64,000 nt of DNA from an uncultured Lachnospiraceae bacterium (GTDB lineage Bacteria; Bacillota; Clostridia; Lachnospirales; Lachnospiraceae): positions 1-64,000 of the forward strand of contig CAJTTO010000003.1 of the NCBI GenBank assembly GCA_910579275.1. The letters are read 5' to 3'. Shown piece by piece: positions 1 through 8,761 of the stretch. A model generated the notes under the pieces. The model was not told the DNA's origin. It made no database searches and was given only the letters and a program-made list of their open reading frames with translations. A program made the position numbers and the translations under genes. Every line of letters starts with the position of its first letter. Within the stretch, counting starts at the first letter, position 1.

Positions 1-54
1 GACTCAAAATCTGCCGGGGGCAACCTCGTGCCGGTTCAAGTCCGGCCACCGGCA
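1..54 (+). tRNA. tRNA-Leu(CAA), 3' part only
   Basis: The window opens inside a class II tRNA. The seven-base anticodon loop CTCAAAA (3-9) gives anticodon CAA. A long GC-rich variable arm follows (about 12-29), then a T arm with a 5-bp stem around TTCAAGT (30-46), and the acceptor 3' strand CACCGGC plus discriminator A (47-54). No CCA is encoded. The 5' half lies outside the window, so the acceptor pairing cannot be checked. The long variable arm and CAA anticodon support leucine. Confidence 0.85.
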
Positions 55-56
55 TA

Positions 57-82
57 AAAGGAGCTTAACCGCTCCTTTTTTT
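57..82 (+). terminator. Rho-independent terminator of the tRNA
   Basis: AAAGGAGC (57-64) pairs with GCTCCTTT (71-78) across a six-base loop and is followed by a T run (75-82). It starts 3 bases after the tRNA. Confidence 0.85.
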
Positions 83-176
83 GTGCCCGAAATATACAAT
101 CATTGACGGACAGGTGGATAAATGGTATTCTTTATCTATAGACATGAAAAACTGACGGTTAAGGAGGTCGCTGCAC

Positions 177-728
177 ATGGCATTACCACAGGAACAAATT
201 TATACAGTTGAAGACATCTATGCCCTTCCGGACGGACAGCGTGCCGAGTTGATTGATGGACAGATGTATATTATGGCTCCGCCAATACGTATTCATCAGC
301 ATTTGGTTATGATTCTCTCTGCTTACATCCATAATTACATTAAAAGCAAAAATGGTTCCTGTCTAGTCTATCCCGCACCATTTGCCGTTTTCCTAAACGA
401 AGATGACCGAAACTATGTTGAGCCTGACATTTCTGTTATCTGCGACAGGAATAAACTGAATGATAAAGGATGCGCGGGTGCGCCTGACTGGGTTATTGAG
501 ATTACATCTCCATCCAATCCGGAAAATGATTATGGCATCAAGCTTTTCAAATACCGCACCGCCGGAGTTCGTGAATACTGGATTGTAAATCCGCAAAAGC
601 ATACTGTCAACGTATATGACTTCGAGCAGGAAAAGAAATCAAACTTATACGCCTTTAGCGACACGATTCCCATATGTATTTACGAGGATTTGACCATTAA
701 TATTGATGAACTGCTCGCAACCGAATAG
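177..728 (+). CDS. Uma2 family (DUF820) PD-(D/E)XK endonuclease-like protein
   Basis: A 183-residue protein of the Uma2/DUF820 family, small restriction-endonuclease-fold proteins of mostly unknown cellular role. The family signature is complete: VEPDISVI around residue 82, GAPDWVIEITSPSN around 100-113, where PD, E and the downstream residues form the nuclease-like core, and KLFKYRTAGVREYWIVNP around 122-140. The ATG follows an AAGGAGG (161-167) at 9 bases. It stands alone between the tRNA-Leu terminator and a shared terminator with the convergent purine operon. Location next to a tRNA would fit a transferred gene, but I see no attachment site or integrase. Function in vivo is unknown. Confidence 0.85.
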   Translation: MALPQEQIYTVEDIYALPDGQRAELIDGQMYIMAPPIRIHQHLVMILSAYIHNYIKSKNGSCLVYPAPFAVFLNEDDRNYVEPDISVICDRNKLNDKGCAGAPDWVIEITSPSNPENDYGIKLFKYRTAGVREYWIVNPQKHTVNVYDFEQEKKSNLYAFSDTIPICIYEDLTINIDELLATE

Positions 729-768
729 AAAAGATTCGTCTTCCCTACTCGCGTCCGTGTGCATAAGA

Positions 769-808
769 AAACAGGACAGCTCCTTTTACGGTGTTGTCCT
801 GTTCTTTA
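769..808. terminator. Bidirectional terminator between the Uma2 gene and purH
   Basis: AACAGGAC (769-776) pairs with GTCCTGTT (796-803), followed by T-rich sequence on the plus strand and preceded by an A run, so it can serve both convergent genes. Confidence 0.7.
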
Positions 809-829
809 TTCATTATTTACCAAATCAGC

Positions 830-2005
830 CTAATGGTGGAACAGCCTGATTCCTGTAAAGCACATCGCCATGCCATATTTATTGCAGGTCTCGATGACAT
901 TGTCATCCCGAATGGAACCGCCCGGCTGTGCAATGTATTTCACACCGCTCCTGTGTGCCCTCTCCACATTATCGCCAAACGGAAAGAATGCATCGGATCC
1001 AAGCGCCACGTCCGTCATTTTATCAAGCCATGCACGTTTCTCCTCCCTTGTAAGCACCTCCGGTTTTTCTGTAAAGAAATTTTCCCATGTGCCGTCCGCA
1101 AGCACATCCATATAGTCGTCACTCATATACACATCTATCGTATTATCCCTGTCCGCCCGTCCGATTTTCTCCTTAAACGGCAGATTCAATACCTTGGGAT
1201 TCTGGCGTAAAAACCAGTTGTCGGCCTTGTTTCCCGCAAGCCTTGTACAGTGGATACGCGACTGCTGCCCTGCGCCGATGCCGATTGCCTGTCCGCCCTT
1301 TACATAGCAGACAGAATTTGACTGCGTGTATTTCAATGTAATCATGGCAATCGCAAGGTCAATTTTTGCCTGCTCGGGAATTTCCTTGTTTTCTGTCACG
1401 ACATTCGCAAACAGCGCATCGTCTATCACCAGCTCGTTTCTGCCCTGCTCAAACGTAATCCCATAGACGTCCTTTGTCTCTACAGGATTCGGCACATACG
1501 CGGGGTCAATCTGAATCACTGCGTAATTGCCCTTTTTCTTTGCCTTCAGAAGTTCAAGCGCCTCCGGCTCATATCCGGGTGCAATGATTCCGTCTGATAC
1601 CTCACGCTTAATCAGCTTCGCCGTATCGACATCACACACATCCGACAACGCGATGAAATCACCAAAAGACGACATTCTGTCCGCGCCCCTTGCCCTTGCG
1701 TAGGCACTTGCAAGCGATGACAATTCGCCCATATCATCTACCCAGTAAATCTTCCTCTCAACCTCATTTAAGGAAAGACCTACCGCCGCACCGGCAGGCG
1801 AAACGTGCTTAAACGAAGTTGCAGCCGGAAGTCCGGTAGCCTTTTTTAGCTCTTTTACAAGCTGCCATCCGTTAAATGCATCCAGAAAATTGATGTATCC
1901 GGGTTTTCCGTTTAATACTTCAATAGGCAGCTCGCCCTCTTTCATATATATTTTTGACGGCTTCTGGTTCGGATTACATCCATATTTTAATTCTACTTCT
2001 TTCAT
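830..2005 (-). CDS. purH: Phosphoribosylaminoimidazolecarboxamide (AICAR) formyltransferase, stand-alone
   Basis: A 391-residue AICAR transformylase without the N-terminal IMP cyclohydrolase domain that ordinary PurH (about 510-530 residues) carries. It transfers a formyl group from 10-formyl-THF to AICAR (ZMP), giving FAICAR in de novo purine synthesis. The catalytic Lys-His pair is visible in SFKHVSPAG (residues 65-73), and the conserved SNSVCYV and GAGQQSRIHC motifs lie in the second half. It follows purO by 48 bases in one transcript, so FAICAR would be cyclised by the upstream PurO. The start ATG has AAAGGAG upstream. The operon is headed by a ZTP riboswitch that senses derivatives of this enzyme's substrate. 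Confidence 0.93.
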   Translation of the reverse strand: MKEVELKYGCNPNQKPSKIYMKEGELPIEVLNGKPGYINFLDAFNGWQLVKELKKATGLPAATSFKHVSPAGAAVGLSLNEVERKIYWVDDMGELSSLASAYARARGADRMSSFGDFIALSDVCDVDTAKLIKREVSDGIIAPGYEPEALELLKAKKKGNYAVIQIDPAYVPNPVETKDVYGITFEQGRNELVIDDALFANVVTENKEIPEQAKIDLAIAMITLKYTQSNSVCYVKGGQAIGIGAGQQSRIHCTRLAGNKADNWFLRQNPKVLNLPFKEKIGRADRDNTIDVYMSDDYMDVLADGTWENFFTEKPEVLTREEKRAWLDKMTDVALGSDAFFPFGDNVERAHRSGVKYIAQPGGSIRDDNVIETCNKYGMAMCFTGIRLFHH

Positions 2006-2053
2006 ATCTTTTACACTCCTTTACATGAAGAAACGCTGTTTATGACGCAAAAC

Positions 2054-2767
2054 CTATACGTTCTTATTATAAATTTTTGACTCATACTTGCCAGTTTCGA
2101 TGTCAATAAACCGAATGAACAGTGACACTTTATTGTCTGCGTCCAGACTATTCCATACCATGTCGCCAAACGCATTCATGTCATCCGGAATCTCCACAAG
2201 CTTCGGCTCCCCTTCAAAGCTTGGAAGCGGGTTGCCGTCCCCCATATATGTGTGAATAAAATGTCCCTCTCCTGCCACAGGATTGCTGTATGCAAAGGTA
2301 TAACGATTGCAGGCGTCCGGATTTCCGTTGTTGCTTTTCAAAATGGACATCGCATAGTTGTAGCCGCCGTTTTCTATATGAAGAATACCCGAAATCCGCG
2401 GTGTGTAATTGGGTGCATCCGGCTCAAACTCCCTTGTTCTGAGCGCCTGCTCAAACGTCTGCTGCTTGTCCATCAGCTCATAAATCGTGTCCGTCTGGTC
2501 ACCATTTGTCACAATGGTCTTATTGCCAAGAACACGAACCGGCGCATAGATAATGAGGCTTGGATCACTTAACTTAGAAGGGTCAAATGCCTGCGTGCGT
2601 ATCCCCTCACCATCTTCAACAAACACGCGGTTTCTGCTGTTTTCGCTTCTTCCCATGATAAAATAGGCAATGGCAGCCTTTTTCCCATCCTTTGTCTTAC
2701 CAATAACAATTCCTCTGCCAGGGTAAGCGTTTCCTTTGAGTTCCTGTTCCAATGATAGCATTTTCAT
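2054..2767 (-). CDS. purO: IMP cyclohydrolase, archaeal PurO type
   Basis: A 237-residue protein of the PurO family, which closes FAICAR to IMP, the last step of de novo purine synthesis. Family signs are YPGRGIVIG near residue 15, the FIMGRSENSRNR segment around 37-48, and RISGILHIENGG near 125. The chosen ATG (2767) has AAGGAGG (2775-2781) at 7 bases; the frame runs open upstream to 2857, but that part overlaps the riboswitch terminator. Unlike the fused bacterial PurH, this organism splits the last two steps between PurO and a separate transformylase, the next gene. Confidence 0.88.
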   Translation of the reverse strand: MKMLSLEQELKGNAYPGRGIVIGKTKDGKKAAIAYFIMGRSENSRNRVFVEDGEGIRTQAFDPSKLSDPSLIIYAPVRVLGNKTIVTNGDQTDTIYELMDKQQTFEQALRTREFEPDAPNYTPRISGILHIENGGYNYAMSILKSNNGNPDACNRYTFAYSNPVAGEGHFIHTYMGDGNPLPSFEGEPKLVEIPDDMNAFGDMVWNSLDADNKVSLFIRFIDIETGKYESKIYNKNV

Positions 2768-2855
2768 CTCGAATCCTCCTTGTGTTTTGAAAAGCGATTG
2801 CCAATGTACCGGCTGTGGCAATCTCCCATAAAGTAATTTTTGTATGAAAGTGCAC

Positions 2856-3003
2856 AAAAAAACCGTCTAGGCGCACTAACACAGTACTGCCCAGGCGGTC
2901 GGCTTTTAAACTATTATACACTCCCTGTAGGTTCTCCTACCCAGCACTGTCCATCTATCTATCATGATGATAAATCGGTGCTGTCTCCGCCAGTCGTGTA
3001 CCT
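2856..3003 (-). promoter_or_regulatory. ZTP (pfl) riboswitch with expression-platform terminator
   Basis: Read on the minus strand, the leader carries CGACTGGCGG (about 2988-2997), then a second stem-loop with CCTACAGGGAGTGT (about 2918-2935), then the highly conserved CCGCCTGGGCA (2888-2898). These are hallmark blocks of the pfl/ZTP aptamer. The last block is also the 5' strand of a terminator: it pairs with TGCGCCTAGACGG and is followed by seven Ts (2856-2862), so ligand binding and termination are mutually exclusive. ZTP/ZMP accumulates when formyl-folate is short; the controlled genes purO and the AICAR transformylase use that pathway. This placement is typical of the class. Confidence 0.93.
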
Positions 3004-3009
3004 AGTTTC

Positions 3010-3038
3010 ATCATATATGATAAAACAATATTTGGCAA
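3010..3038 (-). promoter_or_regulatory. Promoter of the purO-purH operon
   Basis: TTGCCA (3038-3033), a 17-base spacer and TATGAT (3015-3010) on the minus strand. The predicted start lies at about 3003, exactly where the ZTP aptamer begins. Confidence 0.7.
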
Positions 3039-3046
3039 GAGAAAAT

Positions 3047-4822
3047 TTATATATTCTGCTTATTGCTCAAGTATCTGATACACACACCATTTGTGTGGAG
3101 GACATCCCCTTCCAGTCTCCTTGAGAACATGATTTTGCTGTCACTGTCTTTTATGACTTCGATGTCCTCATCACTGCTGTTTACAATCACCTCGAGCGTT
3201 TCTCCCCAGCCCATTTTCTGGAACTGAATCACCCTTGGATTTGCATAGTCAGCCGGAAAGTGGAAATTCCTCTGACGCATCAGCGGCTCCTCTTTTCGAA
3301 GTTTTATCAGCTGTTTCATTATGGAAATCTGCTCATTGTACTTGCCCTGCTCGATGTCGTCCCATGGCATACAACGGCGGCAGTCCGGATCAAATCCGCC
3401 CTCCATGCCAATTTCCGTCCCATAATAAATACATGTGCTTCCCGGCATTGTGAAAAGAAGTGCAAACAGACAATTATATTCATCCAGTCCGCCTGTCACA
3501 TTCCTGAGCCGGATGGTGTCATGCGAGTCAAGCATGTTGAACAGCACATCGTTTGTCTGCTGCATATAATTGGTGTAGCAGCGGTTAATCATAAATTCGA
3601 AATCTTCCCCTGTCAGACTCTTGTCAAGGAAAAAGTCCTTCATGCTGCCGGCAAGCGGATAGTTCATAACCGAATCGTATTCGTCGCCCCTTAACCACGG
3701 TATCGCATCATGCCAGACCTCACCCAAAATATAAATGTCCGGTTTTATCGTTTTCAACGCAAGGCGAAGCTGCTTGCAGAATACATGCGATACTTCATTT
3801 GCCACATCCATACGGATGCCGTCCACATCGTACTTCTGAACCCAGTCGCAGGCAACTCCAATCAGGTATTCGCGCACTGCCTTATTATTTGTGTTGAGTT
3901 TGGGCATAGCGTCAAAAAACGCAAATGTATACAGCTGTCCTCTTTTCGCCGCATCCCACTGGTTGGACAGCGGCCATTCATTAATCATGAACCAGTCAAA
4001 GTACTCGGAATCCCGCCCGTTTTTCAACACGTCCTGCCATGGCTGAAAGAAATAACCGCTGTGGTTGAATACCGCATCCAGCATCACACGTATCCCGCGC
4101 TTATGCGCCTCTTCCACGAACGTTTTCATCATCTCGTCATCACCGAAATTGTGGTCAATCCTGCTGTAATCTGTCGTGTCATATTTATGGTTGGAAGGCG
4201 CCTCATTAATCGGCGTTGTATAAATACCTGTAATTCCTAAATCTTTCAGATAATCGAGCTTGTCTATCATTCCCTTTATGTCGCCGCCATAAAAATCATC
4301 ATGACCGATACCACCCTCATATTTCCATGGCTTTGTATTTTCCGGATTCAGAGACGGATCTCCATTGCAAAACCGCTCCGGAAAAATCTGGTACCAGACT
4401 GTCTCATTCACCCACCACGGCACTTTGTTAATATCAATCGGATTCATCCACGGCATGGTGAAGCACTGTCTGCTTCGTCCTTTAATCTGCATCTGCTCCT
4501 CACTGACAAAGCCATCCTCAAAGTAGTACCAGCGCTCTGTGTCTGTCACCAGCTCAAAATAATATTTTAACCGTTTAAAGTCTGGTTTTATTGTTGTCGT
4601 CCACCAAAGCTGATATTTCAAACGTTTCTTAAAAGGAATATTTGCCTTGTCTCCTGTCCACTCTTCCCCGCCGCCCAAAATGCCATTTGCAAACGGGTCT
4701 CCATAGACAATATTGACTTCCTTTACATCATATCCTGTTTTGAGATTGATAATCAGCTGACTTTCATCGATCATGTAACAATAATTATCAACTGTTCTGT
4801 GATAAACTGACGCAAACTCCAT
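3047..4822 (-). CDS. GH13 alpha-glycosidase (neopullulanase / cyclomaltodextrinase type)
   Basis: A 591-residue glycoside hydrolase of family 13, most like the neopullulanase/cyclomaltodextrinase/maltogenic amylase subgroup because it has an N-terminal beta-sandwich domain (about residues 1-125) before the (beta/alpha)8 barrel. Barrel motifs in order: DAVFNHSG (region I), DGIRMDVANE with the nucleophile Asp, GEVWHD with the acid-base Glu, and LDSHDT with the stabilising Asp. No signal peptide is visible, so it should act in the cytoplasm on imported malto-oligosaccharides or cyclodextrins. It follows the aldo-keto reductase gene by 35 bases with AAAGGA as RBS, suggesting cotranscription. Exact substrate is not decidable from sequence alone. 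Confidence 0.88.
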   Translation of the reverse strand: MEFASVYHRTVDNYCYMIDESQLIINLKTGYDVKEVNIVYGDPFANGILGGGEEWTGDKANIPFKKRLKYQLWWTTTIKPDFKRLKYYFELVTDTERWYYFEDGFVSEEQMQIKGRSRQCFTMPWMNPIDINKVPWWVNETVWYQIFPERFCNGDPSLNPENTKPWKYEGGIGHDDFYGGDIKGMIDKLDYLKDLGITGIYTTPINEAPSNHKYDTTDYSRIDHNFGDDEMMKTFVEEAHKRGIRVMLDAVFNHSGYFFQPWQDVLKNGRDSEYFDWFMINEWPLSNQWDAAKRGQLYTFAFFDAMPKLNTNNKAVREYLIGVACDWVQKYDVDGIRMDVANEVSHVFCKQLRLALKTIKPDIYILGEVWHDAIPWLRGDEYDSVMNYPLAGSMKDFFLDKSLTGEDFEFMINRCYTNYMQQTNDVLFNMLDSHDTIRLRNVTGGLDEYNCLFALLFTMPGSTCIYYGTEIGMEGGFDPDCRRCMPWDDIEQGKYNEQISIMKQLIKLRKEEPLMRQRNFHFPADYANPRVIQFQKMGWGETLEVIVNSSDEDIEVIKDSDSKIMFSRRLEGDVLHTNGVCIRYLSNKQNI

Positions 4823-4857
4823 ATCCGTACCTGTTCCTTTCCCAATAACGTTGTTTT

Positions 4858-5898
4858 TTATTTTTCATTGCTGACACTGACCCTGCCAGCCAAAACATTC
4901 TCGTAATCCTCAAGATTTTTTTCCAGAAGCCTCGGTGTGTCCAGTCCGTACGGGCACTTCGATGCACAGCTTCCGCAGTGTATGCACTCCTTAACTTTTG
5001 CCATCTCCGCCTGCCACTCCTCACCTAACCAGTTCGAAGAAGGGGAACGGCGCAAAAGCTGTGAAATGCGTGCGCAGTTATTGATTTTGATTCCTTTCGG
5101 ACATGGCATGCAATACCCGCACCCACGGCAGAAATCACCCGCAAGCTCCTGCAAATCCCTCTCATAAACTGCTTTCATCTCCGCGTCCATCTCAGGCATC
5201 TCATCCTGAAAAGACAGAAATTCCGCAAGCTCGGATTCCCTCTGCACGCCCCACAGCGGCAAAACGGCACTGTGCTGGCAGGCAAACCAGTAACAGAGTT
5301 TCGCGTTTGTCAGCAGACCGCCTGCAAGCCCTTTCATGCCGAGAAATCCCATTCCCGCATCTTCGCACTTTTTGACAAGCGCGATTTCTTTCTCAGAAGA
5401 TATATATGCAAACGGAAACTGCAGTGTTTCGTACAAACCGCTTTCAACTGCCTCCTCAGCAACGTTCAAAAGATGCGCCGTAATTCCGATGTGTTTAATC
5501 TTTCCTTCTTTTTTTGCCTTTAATACCGCATCATATACACCATCCTCATCCCCCGGCCTAAAGCATCTTGGTGCACAGTGCAGCTGATAGACGTCAACAT
5601 AGTCTGTCTTTAGTAAACGCAATGACGTTTCCAGATCTTCAAGGACTTTCTCCCCTGTCTGAGCGGCTGTCTTTGTCGCAATATAATATTTTTTCCTGTC
5701 AACCTTCTCCAAGGCAGTCCCCAGCTTTTCTTCACTGTCGCTGTACGCCCTTGCTGTATCAAAAAAATTAACGCCTCCGTCAAGTGCCATATGTATCAGT
5801 TTCACTGCACTTTCCGTGTCAATCCGCTGAATCGGAAGCGCTCCGAAACCATTCTTATTGGCAGTGATTCCTGTGTTTCCAAGTTTTACGGTTACCAT
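4858..5898 (-). CDS. Aldo/keto reductase with C-terminal ferredoxin-type 4Fe-4S domain
   Basis: A 346-residue oxidoreductase. Residues 1 to about 265 are an aldo/keto reductase barrel with the catalytic tetrad Asp47, Tyr52, Lys76 and His107 (FFDTARAYSDSE, ATKT, QLHC). The C-terminus carries two cysteine clusters, CRGCGYCMPCPKG and CIHCGSCASKCPYG, typical of 2x[4Fe-4S] ferredoxins, so electrons may come from or go to ferredoxin rather than only NAD(P)H. This fusion is common in anaerobic Clostridia. I chose the ATG at 5898 because GGAGG (5905-5909) lies 6 bases before it; the in-frame ATG at 5904 directly abuts the RBS. It overlaps the upstream TetR gene by 44 bases. Substrate unknown. Confidence 0.88.
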   Translation of the reverse strand: MVTVKLGNTGITANKNGFGALPIQRIDTESAVKLIHMALDGGVNFFDTARAYSDSEEKLGTALEKVDRKKYYIATKTAAQTGEKVLEDLETSLRLLKTDYVDVYQLHCAPRCFRPGDEDGVYDAVLKAKKEGKIKHIGITAHLLNVAEEAVESGLYETLQFPFAYISSEKEIALVKKCEDAGMGFLGMKGLAGGLLTNAKLCYWFACQHSAVLPLWGVQRESELAEFLSFQDEMPEMDAEMKAVYERDLQELAGDFCRGCGYCMPCPKGIKINNCARISQLLRRSPSSNWLGEEWQAEMAKVKECIHCGSCASKCPYGLDTPRLLEKNLEDYENVLAGRVSVSNEK

Positions 5899-6496
5899 TT
5901 TCATCCTCCATTTCTGCGCTCATATAGGATACGATTGCCTCCACTCCGTACAGCATCGTGTTAAGTCCATCCTGAAATCTGTAGTTTCCGTTTGCCGCAA
6001 GCATCCCGCCTATCCCCGTTGTAATAATCCAGATACTCTCCGCCGCCTTATAGCTGTCCGTCTCCGCGCGCACATCACCCGCTGTCTTTCCGTCCTCAAT
6101 CATCTGCATGATTTCCAGCAGTATTTCATTTTTCACACCATGATCCGTGATTTGATACAGTGCAGTATAATGCTGAAAATAGCGATTTTTTTCATAAATA
6201 TAAGTAAATGCAGCCTTAATAAATGCATAAAATCTTTCATAAAAAGAATTCTGAGGATCCACTGCCGCTTTTGCACTTGCCATAAGCTCTTCATTACAGC
6301 GCCGTGCGACAATCAGATTGATTTCATCTATATCCCGAAACCTGTTATAAATTACCCTCCTGTCACAGTTCAGTTCGCGGCAAAGCCTTGTGACAGTCAG
6401 AACGTCTGCTCCCTCCTTGCAGCCAATGTTCACGGCAAGTTCAACAATCCGCCTGCTTGTCTCGTCTTCAATTCGCTTTCCCTTAGAGAATGCCAT
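5855..6496 (-). CDS. TetR/AcrR family transcriptional regulator
   Basis: About 213 residues. The N-terminal helix-turn-helix is recognisable (TRRIVELA-like helix, then LTVTRLCRELNCDRRVIYNRFRD in pieces around residues 35-58); the rest is an all-helical ligand/dimer domain without recognisable specificity. Its 3' end overlaps the aldo/keto reductase start, so the two are probably translationally coupled and it may regulate its own operon. The ATG at 6496 is chosen; a GTG at 6505 in the same frame is an alternative, and neither has a strong RBS (GGGG lies 8 bases before the ATG). Confidence 0.8.
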   Translation of the reverse strand: MAFSKGKRIEDETSRRIVELAVNIGCKEGADVLTVTRLCRELNCDRRVIYNRFRDIDEINLIVARRCNEELMASAKAAVDPQNSFYERFYAFIKAAFTYIYEKNRYFQHYTALYQITDHGVKNEILLEIMQMIEDGKTAGDVRAETDSYKAAESIWIITTGIGGMLAANGNYRFQDGLNTMLYGVEAIVSYMSAEMEDENGNRKTWKHRNHCQ

Positions 6497-6631
6497 GTCC
6501 CTCACCCCATTCTTACATAGAGCGCCCTCGAATGCACAGTGCCTCCGACAGTACCCACCTATATTTTATCAGTTATAAACAAAGATATCAAGGAAATTGT
6601 CGGAAACTTTTGGCAAAGAGTAACAGTCCGT

Positions 6632-6774
6632 GTTACTGTTCAGACGTCCGCCAAAGTAGTAGGAATCATGCGCCAAAATGCTTGCCCTTTAGCATTTTGT
6701 GTGCAAAATCTGTTATAATTCACACCCCAATAGCTTGTATACCGATAAAGGCTGGCGTGGGTGTGAATTGTAAC
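6632..6774 (+). repeat. Family A small repeat element, copy 1 (MITE-like)
   Basis: A 143-bp sequence beginning GTTACTGTTCAGAC and ending GGTGTGAATTGTAAC. It contains two hairpins, CAAAATGC/GCATTTTG and TTCACACC/GGTGTGAA. It is nearly identical (about 7 differences) to the reverse complement of 11170-11312. CAGTCCG occurs just outside both ends (6624-6630 and 6777-6783), compatible with a target duplication if the right junction has two extra bases. The rest of the 6497-6847 gap holds nothing else that I recognise. Confidence 0.8.
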
Positions 6775-6847
6775 AGCAGTCCGATTCCTAATTTTAAAAA
6801 GGACTTAGCATTTCCTGCCAAGTCCATGAAAAATACATGCAGCCCTT

Positions 6848-8761
6848 TTAGTTTGCCGCAATCGCATTTCCGGTATACAATTGGTAATATTTGCCCTGCG
6901 TCTCTATCAGTTCGTCATGCGTGCCGCGCTCGATAATCTTTCCCTGTTCCAGCACCATGATGCAGTCACTGTTCTTGACTGTAGAAAGCCTGTGTGCAAT
7001 CACAAAAGTAGTCCTGCCTTTCATCAGCTTATCCATGCCATCCTGCACGATTTTTTCCGTGCGTGTGTCAATCGAGCTTGTCGCCTCGTCAAGTATCAAT
7101 GCAGGCGGGTCTGCGATTGCCGCCCGCGCGATGGCAAGCAGCTGCCGCTGCCCCTGACTTAAGTTTGCGCCATCACCAGTCAGCAATGTATTGTAGCCAT
7201 CCGGAAGCTTCTCTATAAACTCATGCGCATTGGCAAGTTTCGCTGCCGCTATGACTTCCTCATCCGTGGCGTCAAGCTTCCCGTACCGGATATTTTCCAT
7301 TACCGTAGCGGTAAACAAATGTGTATCCTGCAGTACAATGCCAAGGGAACGCCGCAAATCAGCCTTTTTAATTTTGTTGACATTAATATTGTCATACCGA
7401 ATTTTACCGTCCTGTATATCGTAAAAACGGTTAATCAAATTTGTGATGGTTGTCTTTCCCGCACCTGTCGAACCTACAAACGCAATCTTCTGTCCCGGCT
7501 CCGCAAACATCTTGATATTGTGGAGCACAATCTTGTCATCCGTATATCCAAAGTCCACATCATCAAACACGACACCGCCCTCGAGCCGCTGGTATGTTGT
7601 CGTGCCGCTGTCCTTGTGATAATGTTTCCACGCCCACATTCCTGTGTGTTTCTGCGTCTCCTTCAGCACACCGTTGACTTCCTCTGCATTTACGAGGGAG
7701 ACATATCCGTTATCTGCCTCAGGCTCTTCATCAAGCATTTTAAAGATACGATCCGCACCTGCAAGCGCCATCACAATCGAATTAAACTGCATACTTACCT
7801 GATTGATCGGCATATTAAAGCTCTTGTTAAAAGAAAGGAAGCTTGCAAGTCCGCCAAGGGTCAGCCCGCCGATATTGCCGAGGGCAAGCATGCCGCCCAC
7901 AATTGCGCACATTACATAGCTCAGATTTCCGAGCTGTGAATTGATAGGACCGAGCATATTGGCAAACTGGTTTGCATTATACGCGCTCTCAAAAAGTTCC
8001 TCGTTCAGCTCGTTAAAACGATCCATACTTTCCTGCTCGTGGCAGAACACCTTAACTACTTTCTGTCCCTCTATCATCTCCTCCACGAAACCGTTCACTG
8101 CGCCGATGGACTTCTGCTGTGCCACAAAATATCTTCCGGAAAGCCCTGTTGCCTTTTTCGTGACAAATAGCATGATGGACACCATTACAACGGTTGTGAG
8201 TGTAAGCGGAATGCTCAGCACAATCATGCTGACCAGAACACTGACAATCGTAATGGCGCTGTTAAGGCACTGCGGCATACTCTGGCTTATCATCTGCCTT
8301 AATGTGTCAATATCGTTTGTATATCTTGACATAATGTCGCCATGCGGATGCGTGTCGAAATACTTAATCGGCAGGGATTCCATCTTGTTAAACATATCGC
8401 TTCGGATATTGCGCATCGTCCCCTGACTTACAAGAATCATGATTCTATTGTAGAGGTAGGTCGACAGCGCTCCTATGGCATAAAAACAAGCCACCCGGAA
8501 AATCGCATGCGCCAGCCCGGAAAAATCTGGATTCTCTGTTCCGAGGAGCGGCACAATGTAACTGTCAATCAGGGTCTGCATGAACAATGTGCCCTGAATA
8601 TTTGCAAACACGCCCACAAAAATACATATGACAACAATCACCACATGCGGCGTATAATTTTTAAGAACATATCCCATAAGCCTTCTAAAAAGCTTTCCCG
8701 GATTTTCAATCTTGGGTTTTTCCCCCCTTGGTCCCCTCATTGGATGTCCTGGTCCCGGCAT
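6848..8761 (-). CDS. ABC exporter half-transporter (consensus ATPase site partner)
   Basis: A 637-residue ABC exporter with a proline/glycine-rich N-terminus, six membrane helices (about residues 40-340) and a C-terminal ATPase. Walker A is GSTGAGKTT, the signature is LSQGQRQ, and Walker B ends ILDEATSSID with the catalytic Glu present. A region of about 40 residues between the membrane and ATPase parts (LKETQKHTGMW and following) is longer than usual. Its ATG overlaps the stop of the upstream exporter gene by one base (TAATG), so the two proteins almost certainly form a heterodimer of the LmrCD/BmrCD/TM287-288 kind. Likely substrate: drugs or other amphipathic compounds (inference from class). 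Confidence 0.88.
   Translation of the reverse strand: MPGPGHPMRGPRGEKPKIENPGKLFRRLMGYVLKNYTPHVVIVVICIFVGVFANIQGTLFMQTLIDSYIVPLLGTENPDFSGLAHAIFRVACFYAIGALSTYLYNRIMILVSQGTMRNIRSDMFNKMESLPIKYFDTHPHGDIMSRYTNDIDTLRQMISQSMPQCLNSAITIVSVLVSMIVLSIPLTLTTVVMVSIMLFVTKKATGLSGRYFVAQQKSIGAVNGFVEEMIEGQKVVKVFCHEQESMDRFNELNEELFESAYNANQFANMLGPINSQLGNLSYVMCAIVGGMLALGNIGGLTLGGLASFLSFNKSFNMPINQVSMQFNSIVMALAGADRIFKMLDEEPEADNGYVSLVNAEEVNGVLKETQKHTGMWAWKHYHKDSGTTTYQRLEGGVVFDDVDFGYTDDKIVLHNIKMFAEPGQKIAFVGSTGAGKTTITNLINRFYDIQDGKIRYDNINVNKIKKADLRRSLGIVLQDTHLFTATVMENIRYGKLDATDEEVIAAAKLANAHEFIEKLPDGYNTLLTGDGANLSQGQRQLLAIARAAIADPPALILDEATSSIDTRTEKIVQDGMDKLMKGRTTFVIAHRLSTVKNSDCIMVLEQGKIIERGTHDELIETQGKYYQLYTGNAIAAN

Noticed and set aside
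2697..2921. Open frame over the purO start and riboswitch
   Set aside because: It overlaps the terminator and aptamer of the ZTP riboswitch and has no similarity to known proteins.
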